From Heloderma charlesbogerti (taxonomy: Eukaryota; Chordata; Lepidosauria; Squamata; Helodermatidae), in assembly GCA_026122225.1 (NCBI GenBank), contig JANEZZ010001955.1, positions 546,001 through 610,000 of the forward strand: 64,000 nt of DNA. Direction: 5' to 3'. The position numbers and the translations under genes are program-made. The notes under the pieces are model-generated. The model was not told the DNA's origin and made no database searches. It saw nothing but the letters and a program-made list of their open reading frames with translations. Each line of letters begins with the position of its first letter. Positions within the stretch are counted from its first letter, which is position 1. Positions 34,010 through 47,456 of this stretch are shown here, piece by piece.

Positions 34010-34093
34010 AGGTTTGTCTTGTAAACCTCCCAGAGAGCTTCAGCTAATGGGCAGTATAGAAATGTAATAAATAAAGTTAATTAAAGTTATTAT
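34010..34093 (+). mobile_element. Mirror copy of L2 tail
   Basis: Reverse copy of 17843-17926. Confidence 0.75.
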
Positions 34094-34233
34094 TATGTAA
34101 ATAAATCATTCATTGTGCGGGAGCATTTCAAGACGTGAAAGCTGCCATAGTTTGACAAAAACTTTCAAAGGAAAACTCCAGCTGGAAGCTGCTGAATTGC
34201 AATCCATTTGGCTGATTTTTTTTGCTATCGTAG

Positions 34234-34452
34234 AGCCAATCTACATTACAACTTTAAACTTGTTTCAAACCGGTTTATCTAAAGGGATCCTGCAGTTTCA
34301 TGAGGGTACTGAGAATTCTTTGCTAGAGACCCCTGTCCCCTGCCCAATTGGCCCTTCTTCCTAGAGCTACAATTCCCAGAATTCCTGTATTTGGTAGCCA
34401 TAAACACTAAAAACAGGTTTGAAACCAGTTTAAAGTTGTAATGTAGATTGCC
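34234..34452. mobile_element. Mirror copy of MITE with 36-bp inverted ends
   Basis: Reverse copy of 17484-17702. Confidence 0.75.
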
Positions 34453-34761
34453 CCCTTCTTGCTATCACACTTTTGCTATCAGTCTTCAAGTGGGTGTGAC
34501 CAGCTCATTAAAGAAAGTAATTATAGTGCCACAGTTGTGGCCCTATGTTAAGGGTGAGTTGGCTGAATCACATCCCACCATTAAAACCAGAATTCGGGAC
34601 GGGGGAGGCAGTACGTTCTAAGGCCTATATTAAGAAAATGACTCAAGGGAGTGATCTGAAACTGAAAGGTCACTTCCAGCTCCATCATTCTAATGTGGAC
34701 GGTATTCACCACAGCCACCCTGTCTATACTTATGTCCATATGTGTGAATATGTGTACACAC

Positions 34762-35777
34762 TAGGGATGTACGAAAGTGACTTACCTTTTGCGGATTATG
34801 TTGATGGTGTGGGGGGGAGGCGTTCCGTCCCTCCCCCCGGAATCCTGGGCGGGGGGGATGCGCTCCGTTCCTCCCCCCAGAATCCTCGAACGGCCGGCTG
34901 TGCTCCGCGGCAGCTCCGCGGAGCAGCCGGCCAGGCCTGGCCCGGCCAGGCCAGAGCCTCCCGCAGCTGGATTTCCGGCCGCGGAGGGCTCTGGGTAAAA
35001 AACAAAACAAAACAAAAAACGTGTATGCAAATGGCGGTGGCTACAGCCACCGCCATTTGCGTTCCTTCTTTTTACCGTCTTAATCTACGTAAATATTTAC
35101 GTAGACTATGATGGCGAAAATCAAGGGGGACGTAAATAGCATAGTGGGCGCCATTTGCATCCCCTTTTGATTCCTCGTTTTAGCCTACGTAAAGATTTAC
35201 GTAGACTAAAACGGTGAATGAAAAAAGGACGCAAATAGCGCCCGCTACGCTATTTATGTTCCCCTTTATTTTCGCCATCATAGTCTATGTAAATATTTAT
35301 GTAGATTAAGACGGCCAAAAAGAAGGAACGCAAATGGCGGCGGCTGTAGCCGCCGCCATTTGCGTACGTGTTTTTTTTTTAAACCCACCCCCAACCATGA
35401 TAGGCTACGTAAAGATTTACGTAGCCTATCACGTCTTTTTTTCTTTTTTTTAAAACCTAGCCATGATAGGCTACATAAATCTTTACGTAGCCTATCACGT
35501 CTTTCTTTTTTTTCACAAGCCTAGAAATGGCGATGGTGGTGGCAGCCAGTCGGAAGACTGGCTGCTGCTGCCGCCTTCGCCGGAGCCGCCGCCAGAGCTG
35601 CTGCCGCCCGGAAGATCAGGTAAGTCTGGAGCTGCCGCCGCTCCAGGTAAGTCTCGTCCTGGGGGGGATCCGCGGGGGGTCGGGGGGGGCAGGCCATTCC
35701 GCCACAGATTTCAGGGGGCCGAATGCACTGGCATTCGGCCTTACCAAGATCCGTGGCGGAATTCTCTGACATCCCTA
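34762..35777 (-). mobile_element. Mirror copy of hAT at 16159-17174
   Basis: Exact reverse copy with the same flanking octamers. Confidence 0.94.
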
Positions 35778-36130
35778 GTACACACTCACACCAAGGTAGG
35801 GTAGCATTTCATAAATATATGAAGCTTGTGCTACAATATGTTTTATAGTCTTCTAAAGCTCATGGCACAATATGTTTGTTAGTATTAACAATGCTGCAAG
35901 ACTCTTGGGGTTTTTGCTGCAACAGACTAGTCCTCTGGCACTGAGGGAATTGCATGTAAAAAAAATAATGTTCAGTCCCTCTTGTGGTAAAATAAAAGCA
36001 TCTGTTCTTCACATTAAGGCATTCTCAGTGTTCTTGAGCTAATTCCACAATTGTATTTAGCGCAGTCCACAATCTGCTGTGTGTGCACCAAGCATCTGCC
36101 CAAGAACCCAGTATTCGTGTGTCAGTTGAG

Positions 36131-36702
36131 TAGGGATGGTGCAGGCGCCTGATTCAGTCTGGGAATCTGGCAGACATGCTCCTGCCCGCACCCCCGAGCC
36201 CGCTTGTCAAGCCCCTGCCCACCCCCTGCCCGCACTTGGCGAATGGCTTGCGCTCACCCCAGCAGCCTTGTCGACCTTCGTGGTCACCATTTTCTGAGAA
36301 ATAAAATGGCAATCGCAAAAATGCACAAATTTGTTCACATGGGAAAATGCACATTTTGCGAATGTACATATTTGTGTATGTGCAAAATGCATATTTTACG
36401 AAAAATGCACATTTTCATATACACACTGTGTAGCTTCGCAAAGATGTGCATTTCACATATGAGAATATGCACATTCGCAGAAATACGCATTTTTGTGCAT
36501 ACAAGAACATGTGCATTTTTGCGATTGCCATTTCTTTTTTTTTAGAATGGCGACTGCAGAGCTCGACAAAGCCACTGGGGTGAGTGTGGGCTGCTTGCTG
36601 AGAGTGGGAGGAGCTGAAGCACAGCCTGGGGACTGGTGAGTGCGGGCAGTGGCTTGGCAGGAGTCTGGAGAACCCAGACGGGGGTGAGTTTGTACATCTC
36701 TA
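36131..36702. mobile_element. Mirror copy of hAT at 15234-15805
   Basis: Exact reverse copy, GCAATC-palindrome class. Confidence 0.92.
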
Positions 36703-37800
36703 CAGTTGAGTACATATGTACAGACACATGATTAGATACATATGTGACTGAAGACATGTGGTAACAGGTCTAATCACCCGCTGATCGAAATCCACCCCCA
36801 CTTCAAGCTCTATTTACTCCACAGGAGAAAAATGACATGTGCCTATATCACACCTCATCCCTCCCCCCCTCCCAACGACTGAGCAAAACAGCAGCTTGCA
36901 TGGGGGTGCAATACAGGAAAATGATGCAGGGGGAGAATGGGGTCTTCAATCACACATGCATGTAAACATGCATCTGTATATGTGTACTCGACTGACATGG
37001 AAATACCAGTGTCTTGGCAGCAGATCCTGTGCAACTTCCTGAATCAAGTGAGTAGCAATCAGTGGCTTTATTTAATTTTTAAAATGTCAGGATCTCAAAT
37101 CCTGAATCTCCCAATATAACATGTTGCTTGTCTGTTAGGTTAAATAAAATCATGAGCCCAAACAAGACGTATATCAGCTGGCCTAAATAAGTGTATGTCA
37201 ACAGTTCTGGTCTCCAATCCATACCATTAGGTAAGAATTTCCTAGACAAAAATATAAGAACAAGCTCAGGGTGAATATAAACTAGGGCTGTGCCCTGTGC
37301 ATGGCCCCCCTGTTCTAGGTCAGATGCCATTTTGGATCTTTTAGCAGCACTGCTCTGCTCCAGACTGATTTGAACCCCCTCCACTTCAACTTGGATCCAG
37401 ATCCAAAGCGAGATTCAGATGTCTGGATCTCTCGTTCGTGGCATTTCCCCTTTGACTTGCATGGGAAAACACAAATGGCCATAACTTTTTCAATTTTTAA
37501 AATACATACATGGAATTTGGAGAAATCTCAGCCTCCCTGGAGGGAACTCCACCTGCCAAATTTCAGACATATTGGCCCAGTGTTTTATGTGCTAGGTGGA
37601 GTTAAAAGTTTATTTTTTCCACAAAAATTCTCTAAGCAAAGAGCTACAACATTTCACTGTTTCCACAGAAGTGCTTGAAACCTGGGCCCCTCTCAGCCCC
37701 CCTGGAGGGCATCCCACCTGCCAAAGTTCACGCAGTTTAGCCCACTAGGTTTTGTGCTAGGCACAGGTAAAATTTGATTTTTTCAACAAAAACTCTCAAA

Positions 37801-38329
37801 TAGGGATGTACGAATCCCGCTCACCAATCTGTTCCGGGGCATTGGCAGTGGGGGGAAGGTGCTCCGTCCCTCCCCCTGGAATCCTCCCTGCTACACCGGC
37901 AACCATTTCCATGGCTGTCAAGCCATGATAGGCTACATAAATACTTACGTAGACTATTAGGGTAAAGAGCAGGGGTGCAAATGGCATAGCGGCCGCCATT
38001 TGCGCCTCTGCTCTTTGCCGTGATAGGCTACGCAAGTATTTACATAGCCTATCATGGCAAAAGGAAGCCATGCAAATGGCGGCCGCTACGATGGCCGCCA
38101 TTTGCGGCCAGGAGACCAGCTGGAGCCGCCGCCGGAGCCACCGCCAGAGCCGCCGCCAGAGCTGCTGCCGGAGCCACCGCCGCCGTATCTGCCACCACCG
38201 CATTTGCCACCAGGTAAGCTCCGTCCCGGGGGAATTCCGCGGGGTGGCGGGGTGGGGGAGGCCGTTCCGCCACAGATTCCAGGGGGCCAGATTCCTTAGA
38301 GTCCGTGGCGGAATTCTCTGACATCCCTA
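37801..38329 (-). mobile_element. Mirror copy of hAT at 13607-14135
   Basis: Exact reverse copy inside the long hAT composite. Confidence 0.92.
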
Positions 38330-38410
38330 CTCTCAAACCGTCCTCCCCCACACCCTGGAAGATCTCCTCCTCCTCGCCCACCTCTGCCCATGCCAAGACC
38401 CCAAAGATTC

Positions 38411-39244
38411 TAGGGATGTACGAAAATCACTTACCTTTTATGAAATTTGATTCCCGGTGGGGGGGAAGTGCTTCGTCCCTCTCCCTGAAATTCTGGCCAG
38501 GGGGGAGGTGTCCCGTCCCTCCCTCCCAAAATTCTGGCCGGGGGGGAGGCGCCCCATCCCTCCTGCCGCGAATCCTGGCTGGCCGGGTCTGCAAATGGCG
38601 GCGGCCGTAGCCGCTGCCATTTACGTCCCTGCAGTCAGCCGTGATAGGCTACATAAATGTTTACGTAGCCTATCACAGCTGAGTTAAAAAAACAAAACAA
38701 AAACTGCGCGTACGCAAATGGCGGCGCCCATGGGCGCCGCCATTTGCGTTCCTTATTTTGGCACGTCTAGTCTACGTAAATATTTACGTAGACTACGGCA
38801 AAAGTAAGGGGAATGCAAATAGCATAGACGCTACACTATTTGCATTCCCCTTATTTTCGCTGTAGTCTACGTAAATGTTTACGTAGACTAGACACGCCAA
38901 AATAAGGAATGCAAATGGTGGCACCCATGGGCGCCGCCATTTGCGTACGTGCGGTTTTTTTTTTTAAAACTCAGCCGTGATAGGCTACGTAAACATTTAC
39001 GTAGCGTATCACTTTTTTTTTTTTTTAACTTGGGAATGGCGGCGGTGGCAGCCGGTCAGAAGACTGGCCGCTGCCACCGCTGAACTGCCACTGGAGCCGC
39101 CGCCGCCGCCAGGGAGATTCGCCCAAGGTAAGTCACGTCCTGGGGGGGCGGGGGGGCAGACCGTTTTGCCACCGATTTCGGGGGGCCGAATGCGCTGGCA
39201 TTCGGCCTCCCTGAGATTCGTGGCAAAATTCTCTGACATCCCTA
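38411..39244 (-). mobile_element. Mirror copy of hAT at 12692-13525
   Basis: Exact reverse copy inside the long hAT composite. Confidence 0.93.
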
Positions 39245-40992
39245 AAAGATTCCTCATATTGGGCTGGCTTGGTTTGCCACACAGTAGAGTATTATTGGAA
39301 TAATAATATAAATATGGGTGTAGAGCTTTGCCCACTGTATTGCAATGTCGACATAATTGCTTTGCTTGACCACAGCACAAGCACATACACACACAGACAC
39401 ACAAGAGCAAAAGAAAAGGTAATACAGAACTACCTATAAGCAAAGGGTTTTATTTATTATTTTATATTTAATTTAAAAGGAAAGCATATAAAGGTCAAGA
39501 AATACAGGATAGCAGCGGGGGGATAAGAGCCAAGAGCAAGCAAATAACAGAACAACAACAGAAAAAAACATGTTACTTTAATTTATGTTGTTTGAGCATC
39601 AAGCTGGAAAAGAAACAGACAGTTCACTTCAGAATGGGGTGGGGATGGGGGTAGCAAAACAATAAGGCAAGGCATGGATAGGCTGCTATAGTAATATTTC
39701 CTTATTTTAGAATTTAGAAAGAAAAAACTAAATGGTTGTATGATAATTAAAAAAGGTGGGGTGCGGGAGTGAAGGAACAAGCCAAGAAGTAAATGCTTGT
39801 TTTTAAAAATCTAGAAAAGACTGTGTTTCTCAAAATCTAGAAAAGACAGAGTTGAACAGAGAAGGAGAAGGAATAAGAAGCTGCAGTGAGTGCATGGACA
39901 CACCTCACAGATCTAACCAAACTTAAAAAACAAACACAGCCCTCTCCCCAAGCAACTACCTTGCACAATGAACAATGGAATGGGGGCGGGGGGTGGAAGG
40001 AGGAAAGGAACAAGCCGAGAAGAAGCTAACTAGTAAATGTAAAAAATAAATCTAGAAATGACAGATTTGAATAGAGAGGGAAACAATATAAGAAGAAGCT
40101 GCAATGAGTTCACACACGCACCCAAGATAGAACCAAACAAACACAGGCCTCTCCCAACCAACCACCTCATGCAATGAACAAATGCAGCCTTTTGCCAAAT
40201 TATATATACTCCCCTCCCCCACCACTGTCTCTGATTGGAGACTGATGGCTTAGGTTCAGCCCTGGAGTTCCCATTCACCACAGCACATTCCCTCCTCCTC
40301 CTCCACTCTCCTTTCCCCCTCCCTCCTCTTCCCTCCTCCTGTCACCTTCCCACCTCCCTCCTCCTCTTCCTGCCCCTCCCTGTGATCTTTCAGAAGTTGA
40401 TACATTGTGGAGACAGCCTTTTTGGGCTGCTCAGAAGGCATAAGAAGAGCTACGAATCTCCGCCTTGTGGAAGAACCGATTTGCTTTGGGGCGCCTTGGT
40501 GCTGGTCTGATCTGCTTTGTATCATGACAAGGCACCTCTGAATCAGCCCACTTCACCTCATTATTTGGGCTTCGTACCAAAGCGGCACACAGCCCTAATA
40601 CAAACCATTCTGATTCTAGAATCACATGTGTCATATGATGGCAACAATGTTCCTTGGCCTCATGGTGGATTGGCAATCTCTCAGTTATCAAAGTCTACAA
40701 AGCCACTAGAGAAAGACGCAAGAGAACTATTGCTGTGAAGCAATAACCTTTCCAACACTGTATTTTGTGGAGGGATGCAAATGCAGAGGGATGACATAGA
40801 ACATATTTTTCAGATATTAGTAAGCCCCATCCAAAAACATTTCCCACTAAATAAGCACCTGTGCCATCCCTACCTCTAGTACAGCAGCCTGTTTCCAACG
40901 GTGGCCAATTCAGCATCTCCAGGAAGCTCACAAGAAGGGCCTGAAGGGAACAGACTTTCTGTTCTGTTAACACCAGCAATGGGTATATAGTG

Positions 40993-41864
40993 GTATACTG
41001 GGAAGAATCCAATAGGGTGGCAATTCTCTTGTGCCCCACAGATCGTTGCACAAGTGGTGGGTCCTGCTGATTCCGTTGCATGACTAGGACCCACCACTTG
41101 CACAACAGAAATTTAGCGCTTCCCAGAGGAAGCCTTGAAACAAGCGGAAATGTTAGTTTCTTGCCTGGGACAGGTCGGCAGAGCTCCCTTATAGGGATGG
41201 CATGGACACCCAATTCGGTCCAGGAGTCTGGCAGGCCCCCAACTCATGCCCATGCACAATGCCCCCAAGCTCCTGCCCCTGCTTGACCCCCCCACTGCAT
41301 TCACCAAGCCACCCACACTCACCCAGGACCATGAGTGCCATTTTGTGAAAAAAAATGGTGATTGCAATATGCGCACATCTAGTTGCACACAAAATAGTGC
41401 TGCGAATGGCCCATATACGCAAGATTACAGGCATAAATGGGCCACTCACACCTGCAATCTTGCATATAAGGGCCATTCATGGTGCCATTTTGCATACAAC
41501 TAGATGTGGGCATATCACGATTGCCACTTTTTCTGCAAAATGGCAATCACAACACTTGAGGATGGGTCCTGGGTGAGTGTGAGCAGCTAGGTGAGCAGTG
41601 GAGAGCTTGAGCGTGGGCCCAGGTGCATGCGAGTGGGGGCATGGGCTGGGCAGGTGCCCAGAGAACCCAATCGGGCATTGCACCATCCATCCCTGCTCCC
41701 TTATGCAAGCTCCGCTGACCTCCTCTGTTCTAGAAACAAGTCTTTTCACTAGTTTCTGGTTGCCCTGGAAGCACGAAATCTTTGTTCCACAACTGGTGGG
41801 TGCTGCTTGCAGACAGGAATTGGTGGGTGTAAGAGAATCAGTGCTTCATTGGATTCTGCCCACT
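40993..41864. mobile_element. Mirror copy of split inverted-repeat element
   Basis: Reverse copy of 10072-10943. Confidence 0.65.
41192..41695. mobile_element. Mirror copy of hAT at 10241-10744
   Basis: Exact reverse copy. Confidence 0.9.
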
Positions 41865-43330
41865 GTTTTGGAAGAAGGAGTTCCACTAAGCCATCATATT
41901 AGCCCCTGATAGACCTGTCCATGAATTTTAAATCTATGTAAGTCAACAGCCATTGGTGTTATATTCCCCAACCTTGGTCACCTTCTGGCTCCAAAGAGAA
42001 CTCAGAGGCAAAGGAAACTTCCCCCATTAACCCACCTCTTGCTATGCCAGGGCCTTCCAGGTCAGAAAATGTGGCTCTACCTGTACTCCTTGGAAACAGC
42101 CTTCACCATTCGTAGGACCCAGCAGCTACAAAACTGGATAATGGTCCTTTAAGAAACAAACAGCTTCTCTGAGGGGGTAGGGTAACTGCAGGTCTAGATC
42201 TGCTGACCTTTATAAGCCTTCACCAAGGCTTTAACTCTTGCTGAGTCAACAGCTTGTCCTGACTGAGCTTTAGCTAGCTTGGAGTTTATCCTAAGTACTG
42301 AAAGACCCTGCCTGGTCTAACGTTGCCTTGTGATTCTGCAAATCAGACCTGACTTAACCTGATGTGACTGACTCACCTCAACTCTGCTTTCTTGCATGCC
42401 TTGTTGGTTTTGGCACCTCTGGGTGCCTTGAACTGAGCCGGACAGGACAATAGGAACATCTATAGAACATGTAGTGGTGATACCTGGTGGATTGGGCTCC
42501 TGGTTTTACTCATGCAGAAAGCATAGTGTGTCATCTACACTGAAGCTTCCAGAGAGTCATTTAGAAAACTAAACCTTTTCTTGTTGCAATACACATATTT
42601 CCTGGTAATAGATGAAGCTAAATGCAACATACTTTTATTGCTGTAGGGAGTCTGTATTTCTCTCAGTCTCCACATACATACATATCTGCTAATATATTCT
42701 ACCTTATACAGAATCCCCATTTCTTTTACCTTTCCTACTGTTGCAGTCATTACCGCAGAGCTGTAATTTTCAGGGTTTTATAAAGAGGAGCTATGTTTCT
42801 TACCCTTTAATCCCCTAATATGACAATCCTTTTCCACCTCCTGTGCTTGTTCCATCTCTTTATTAAGTTCCCCACCCTCACCCCCGCCCCCGCCCCATGG
42901 CTGCTGCTTTCAGATCTCAGGCTGGATATTCAGGGATGCCACATCAAGAAGAAAACAGCCCCTCTTGATACTGTTGTGGCACTGGCACATTTGAAACGAT
43001 GGGGTTGTTTTCCAAGTACACCATTCCCAGAAGTATAATAGAAAATTGGATCTGGTTCATGGGAAAGGCAGGAATCCCTCTTCCCAGCCTTATCTTTGGA
43101 ATTATTTCCTTGCAGAAGGATTGCAGTATATAATGTGTGTGCGCACGTGTGTATTTAAAAACACACACACATACCTGTCAAAAATACAGCTGAGGGTTTG
43201 GGGGAGGAGTAGTGAATGTGTTGCAAATGCTGTACTGCTGTGCAAGCCGTCATGGCTCTAATGTCTGCTATGGGCTTGAATAACCCCAAGGTGGGCAATT
43301 CTCCTAGGCTATATGGATGATACATAGAGT

Positions 43331-43396
43331 AAGAGGAAGGAGCGAAGGAAGCTGAAGTAGGCAAAGGAAACATCACGGCCTGCTCCAGTTGGACTG
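43331..43396 (-). repeat. Mirror copy of third 79-bp unit
   Basis: Reverse copy of 8540-8605. Confidence 0.7.
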
Positions 43397-43432
43397 ATTC
43401 CTCCGCACAGGGCTACCTGACATCAACTTCCT

Positions 43433-44920
43433 TATTTATTTATTTATTTCATTTCATTTCTATACCGCCCAATAGCCGAAGCTCTCTGGGCGGTTCACAA
43501 AGATTAAAACCAAACAACACACAATAAAACAATTTAAAATATATAGAACATTAAAACCACAATATAACAATACAACCACAATAAAACCTAGCAGCAGTGC
43601 AGGAGTTTAAAATACAGATTTAAAACAGCAAAGATAAAAATTTAGAAAGCTAAAATGCTAAAATGCCTGGGAAAATAAAATGTCTTCACCTGGCGCCGAA
43701 AGGAATACAATGTAGGCGCCAGGCGAACCTCACTAGGGAGCTCATTCCAGAGCCGAGGTGCCACAGCAGAAAAAGCCCTCCTCCTAGTAGCCACTCGCCT
43801 CACTTCCTTTGGCAGGGGCTCACGGAGAAGGGCTGCTGCTGATGATCTTAAGGTCTGGGCAGGCACATATGGGAGGAGGCGATCCTTCAGGTAACCTGGC
43901 CCCAAGCCGTTAAGGGCTTTGAATGTTAACACCAGCACTTTGAATCGGGCCCGGAAATGGACTGGCAGCCAGTGCAGCTGGAAAAGTACTGGCGTAATAT
44001 GAGGTCGCAGGCCAGTCCCTGTTAACAATCTTGCTGCCCTATTTTGGACCAGCTGAAGTTTCTGGACCGTTTTCAAAGGCAGCCCCACGTATAACACATT
44101 GCAGTAATCCAGACGAGAAGTTATCAGAGCATGGATAACTGTAGCAAGGCTATCTCTGTCCAGATAAGGGGGTAGTTGGTATACCAGCCTAAGCTGATAA
44201 AAAGTGCTCCGTGCCACTGAGTTCACCTGTGCCTCAAGTGACAGTTCTAGATCCAAGAGCACTCCCGAACTACGAATGTGATCCTTTAGGGGGAGTGCAA
44301 CCCCCTCCAGAACAGGTTGAATATCACCTAGCCGGGCAGACGAACCACCCACTAACAGTACCTCCGTCTTGTCTGGATTGAGTTTCAGTTTATTGGCCCT
44401 CATCCAGTCCATTACCATGCCCAGGCACTGATTCAGAACAGCCACTGCCTCACCTGGTTTTGATGAGAAAGAGGGGTAGAGCTGGGTGTCATCTGCATAT
44501 TGATGGCACCTCAGCCCACACCTCTGGATAACCTCCCCCAGCGGTTTCATGTAGATGTTAAACAGCATGGGGGATAAAATAGAGCCCTGTGGAACCCCAT
44601 GGCACAATTGCCATGGCACAGAGCAATAATCCCCCAGCACCACCTTCTGGAATCGGCCATCCAAGTAGGAGCGGAACCACTGTAGTGCAGTGCCTCCAAC
44701 TCCTAACCCAGACAACCTATCCAGAAGGATACCATGGTCGATGGTATCGAAAGCTGCTGAGAGGTCCAGGAGAATCAACACTCCCCCTGTCTCTCTCCCG
44801 GCAGAGGTCATCCCACAGGGCGACCAAGGCAGTTTCTGTTCCAAAACCAGGGCTGAAGCCTGATTGAAATGGATCTAGATAATCCGTTTCATTCAACAGT
44901 GACTGGAGCTGTCCTTGTGG
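43433..44920 (-). mobile_element. Mirror copy of 5'-truncated L2
   Basis: Reverse copy of 7016-8503. Confidence 0.9.
43642..44844 (-). CDS. L2 ORF2 fragment, second copy
   Basis: The same 400-codon reverse-transcriptase and C-terminal fragment as at 7092-8294, identical in every residue and on the opposite strand. Motifs at the same residues: [13 protein letters not shown] 25-37, [10 protein letters not shown] 83-92, YADD 116-119. The frameshift near its start is also shared, so the two copies come from the palindrome and not from two insertions. Confidence 0.88.
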   Translation of the reverse strand: MEQKLPWSPCGMTSAGRETGGVLILLDLSAAFDTIDHGILLDRLSGLGVGGTALQWFRSYLDGRFQKVVLGDYCSVPWQLCHGVPQGSILSPMLFNIYMKPLGEVIQRCGLRCHQYADDTQLYPSFSSKPGEAVAVLNQCLGMVMDWMRANKLKLNPDKTEVLLVGGSSARLGDIQPVLEGVALPLKDHIRSSGVLLDLELSLEAQVNSVARSTFYQLRLVYQLPPYLDRDSLATVIHALITSRLDYCNVLYVGLPLKTVQKLQLVQNRAARLLTGTGLRPHITPVLFQLHWLPVHFRARFKVLVLTFKALNGLGPGYLKDRLLPYVPAQTLRSSAAALLREPLPKEVRRVATRRRAFSAVAPRLWNELPSEVRLAPTLYSFRRQVKTFYFPRHFSILAF

Positions 44921-44928
44921 GAAAGAAG

Positions 44929-45394
44929 TAGGAATGTTGGAGAAATCCATTTGGGAAGTGGAGTTTGATGTGTTTTCCTAAACCCGGCCCTCTGGACTTC
45001 GTTTCAGTTCCCACTGCAGCGCCTGACTCAATCTGCAGTGAGTCGGGCCAGTTTGCAAATTATCTGGAAATGTTGTACAGTTTTGAAGATTCTGCAATTT
45101 GCACAAATTTCTGAGCAATTTGCACAAATCACAGCCGAATTTGTGCAATTTATGGCTGCATTTGTGCAAATTATGGCCAAATTCGCACGATTTGCTCAAA
45201 TTCAGTTGTAATTTGCACAAATTGCTCAGAAATGTACACAAACTGTGGAACTCCCCCCCCCAAAGCACAATAAAGTCCCCAGAGTTTGGGGGAACAGCCC
45301 ACAGCTCGGCTCACAGACACAAAGTGAGTTGTGCATACTGCAGAACTCCATCAAGCCAAAAAAGAACCAGACTTCCCAGAGAAGGACATCCCTA
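44929..45394. mobile_element. Mirror copy of hAT at 6542-7007
   Basis: Exact reverse copy. Confidence 0.8.
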
Positions 45395-45537
45395 AAAAGA
45401 AGAAGGAGGGAGGCAGGAGTAGGCAAAGGGGACATCAAGGCCTGCTCCAGTTGGACTGCCCCCAAGACCCAGGGAAAAAGGAGAGAGGGAAGCAGGAACG
45501 GGCAAAGGGAACATTAGGGCCTACTCCAGTTGGACTG
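45395..45537 (-). repeat. Mirror copy of 79-bp tandem units
   Basis: Reverse copy of 6399-6541. Confidence 0.75.
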
Positions 45538-46011
45538 CCCCACCCCCATCAGGAAATGAGAGGAGAGGCAGGGCCATTCTACCAGTCCTGGTGACAGTAC
45601 ACGTAATTGTTCCTCTTCCCTCTTCATCCCTTTTTCCTTGTCTGTCGTGTCTCTTTTAGACTGTAAGCCTGCAGATAGGGACTGTTTTCTTGGCTATCAA
45701 TTGAAAGCTGCTCCATGAGCCTCTTTTTTGGTGTGTGTGTGTGGGGGGGGCCTCAGAAGCAGGATAAAAATACTTTAAATAAATAATGATTCAAAGTTGC
45801 AAGGCTTTATGCACATAAACTAAAATTATGGTTTGAAAGGACATGAAAGATTAAATACATGCCAGGAAGTCAATGTTGATCCCAGTATTTTTGCTCCATT
45901 CCTGGAAGGGGAGTTGTTGCACTCATACTATAACAAGTACTAGTACTACTACTACTGAATCCTGTTCTCTTGTGAATAATAGCCACAAAAGTGCTTCAAA
46001 GAGTCGAATTA

Positions 46012-46354
46012 TACTTTATGGTAATTGCATTCTGTGTAGCTTAGGATAAACTCTTCTTTACTGTAGAGTAAGTGCATATGGCCCAATTTGGATTGGGACC
46101 ACCATGCATTGGAAGGGGAGGATTAAATCTCCCCCAAACAGTCCCCCCCCGAAATTCCACCAATGGTGACCCTTGCCTTTGTTTAACACCCCCCCTCCCA
46201 CTGGGAGAAAATGGTGGTGGGGGGAGATTTAATCCTCCCCTCCTGGTGCACAGTGGATCCAGTCTGAATTGGGGCCACATACTCTAGAGTAAACATAAAA
46301 AGAAAAATATGATTATCCTCATTACATGATTAACATAACGTGTAGTTTGGCCCT
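46012..46354. mobile_element. Mirror copy of palindromic element at 5582-5924
   Basis: Reverse copy. Confidence 0.65.
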
Positions 46355-46458
46355 AAGAAGCAGTTATTGGGAAACAGTATGAGGTCAATATGTAAATGCA
46401 GAGAAATGAACATTTTATATGAGGTCTCCATCCAGTCAGTTCATAATTATACTCTATA

Positions 46459-46560
46459 CCAAGGGTAGGGAACCTGGCACCTCCAGATGTTTTGGTCTAC
46501 AACTCCCATAAGCCCCAGTCAGCTTGCACAATGATCAGGGATTATGAGAAGTATAGTCCC
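46459..46560 (+). mobile_element. Mirror copy of hAT-like foldback at 5376-5477
   Basis: Reverse copy. Confidence 0.6.
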
Positions 46561-46563
46561 AAA

Positions 46564-46678
46564 TGTGAGGTGTTGGATCCAGATTTAGTCATGCTTAAAG
46601 CAGACCCACTGAAATCAATGGGACAAGCAAGTAATGACTAACTTAAGTTCCATTGATTTCAGTGGGTCTAGTCTAAGT
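46564..46678. mobile_element. Mirror copy of inverted-repeat element at 5258-5372
   Basis: Reverse copy. Confidence 0.6.
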
Positions 46679-46723
46679 CTGTTCCATCCTACAGGGCACC
46701 TGGTTGTCTACTCTTCCCTATAG

Positions 46724-47456
46724 CAGTGGTTTCCAAAGTGGGGGGCATGTACCCCAGGGGGTGCACAAGACCTGCTGCCCTGACGAGCAGCCATTGTGTG
46801 CAATGATGGCAATGGCAGAGGCAGCAGGATGGGACAGGAGCCGAGAGGGAAGCTCCAGGGCATTTTTCTCTCGGCTCCAGTCCTATCCTGCCTCTGCTGC
46901 GGCCACCAAGAGCAACTGCATCAGTCTCTGCCAGGCAGGGCAGAGGAAGCCAGCATCAGAGCAGCTGCCATCCTGCTGAGGGAGAGTGGGAAGGAGATTA
47001 ACCCTTTCCACTGGCGGAATGAAGCTGAGAAGAAAACGCATGCTATGACAGCCATTAAAACCAAGTACCGAAATAAACTGAACTTAGAACTGGACCTTTG
47101 AATCGCTGTATCACAAAGTGTTAAACCAAGATTTTCAAAATAATGAAGCATATAATCCAATCACATTGCTCTCACTAAAAAATATTGTATTAATAATAAT
47201 ATTTTTTTTAGTGAGAGCAAAAAAGGGTTTTGTACTGTTAATAAAATAAATGTTAAAATATGTAAAAATATTGTTTATTTAATCTTTACCTCATCTTTTT
47301 TAAATTTCTATTTTTGTACATGTTTCATAATGTACATAATATATTAGTAGAGTAGTAGATGTATACAATTTATAAATAAATATACATACATTGGGGGTGC
47401 ATGCTCATTTTTTTTTACTGATAGGGATGTATATCAAAAATGTTTGGAGACCACTG
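46724..47456. mobile_element. Mirror copy of hAT at 4480-5212
   Basis: Reverse copy, with flanking CCCTATAG on both sides. Confidence 0.9.

Larger units (their letters stand above)
37283..40597. mobile_element. Mirror copy of long hAT composite
   Basis: Reverse copy of 11339-14653 with both guest elements. Confidence 0.85.

Noticed and set aside
34545..35111. 188-codon open frame (also at 16825-17391)
   Set aside because: It covers part of a hAT element and its flank, and has no protein-like domain. Similar peptides appear from both strands of the palindromes.
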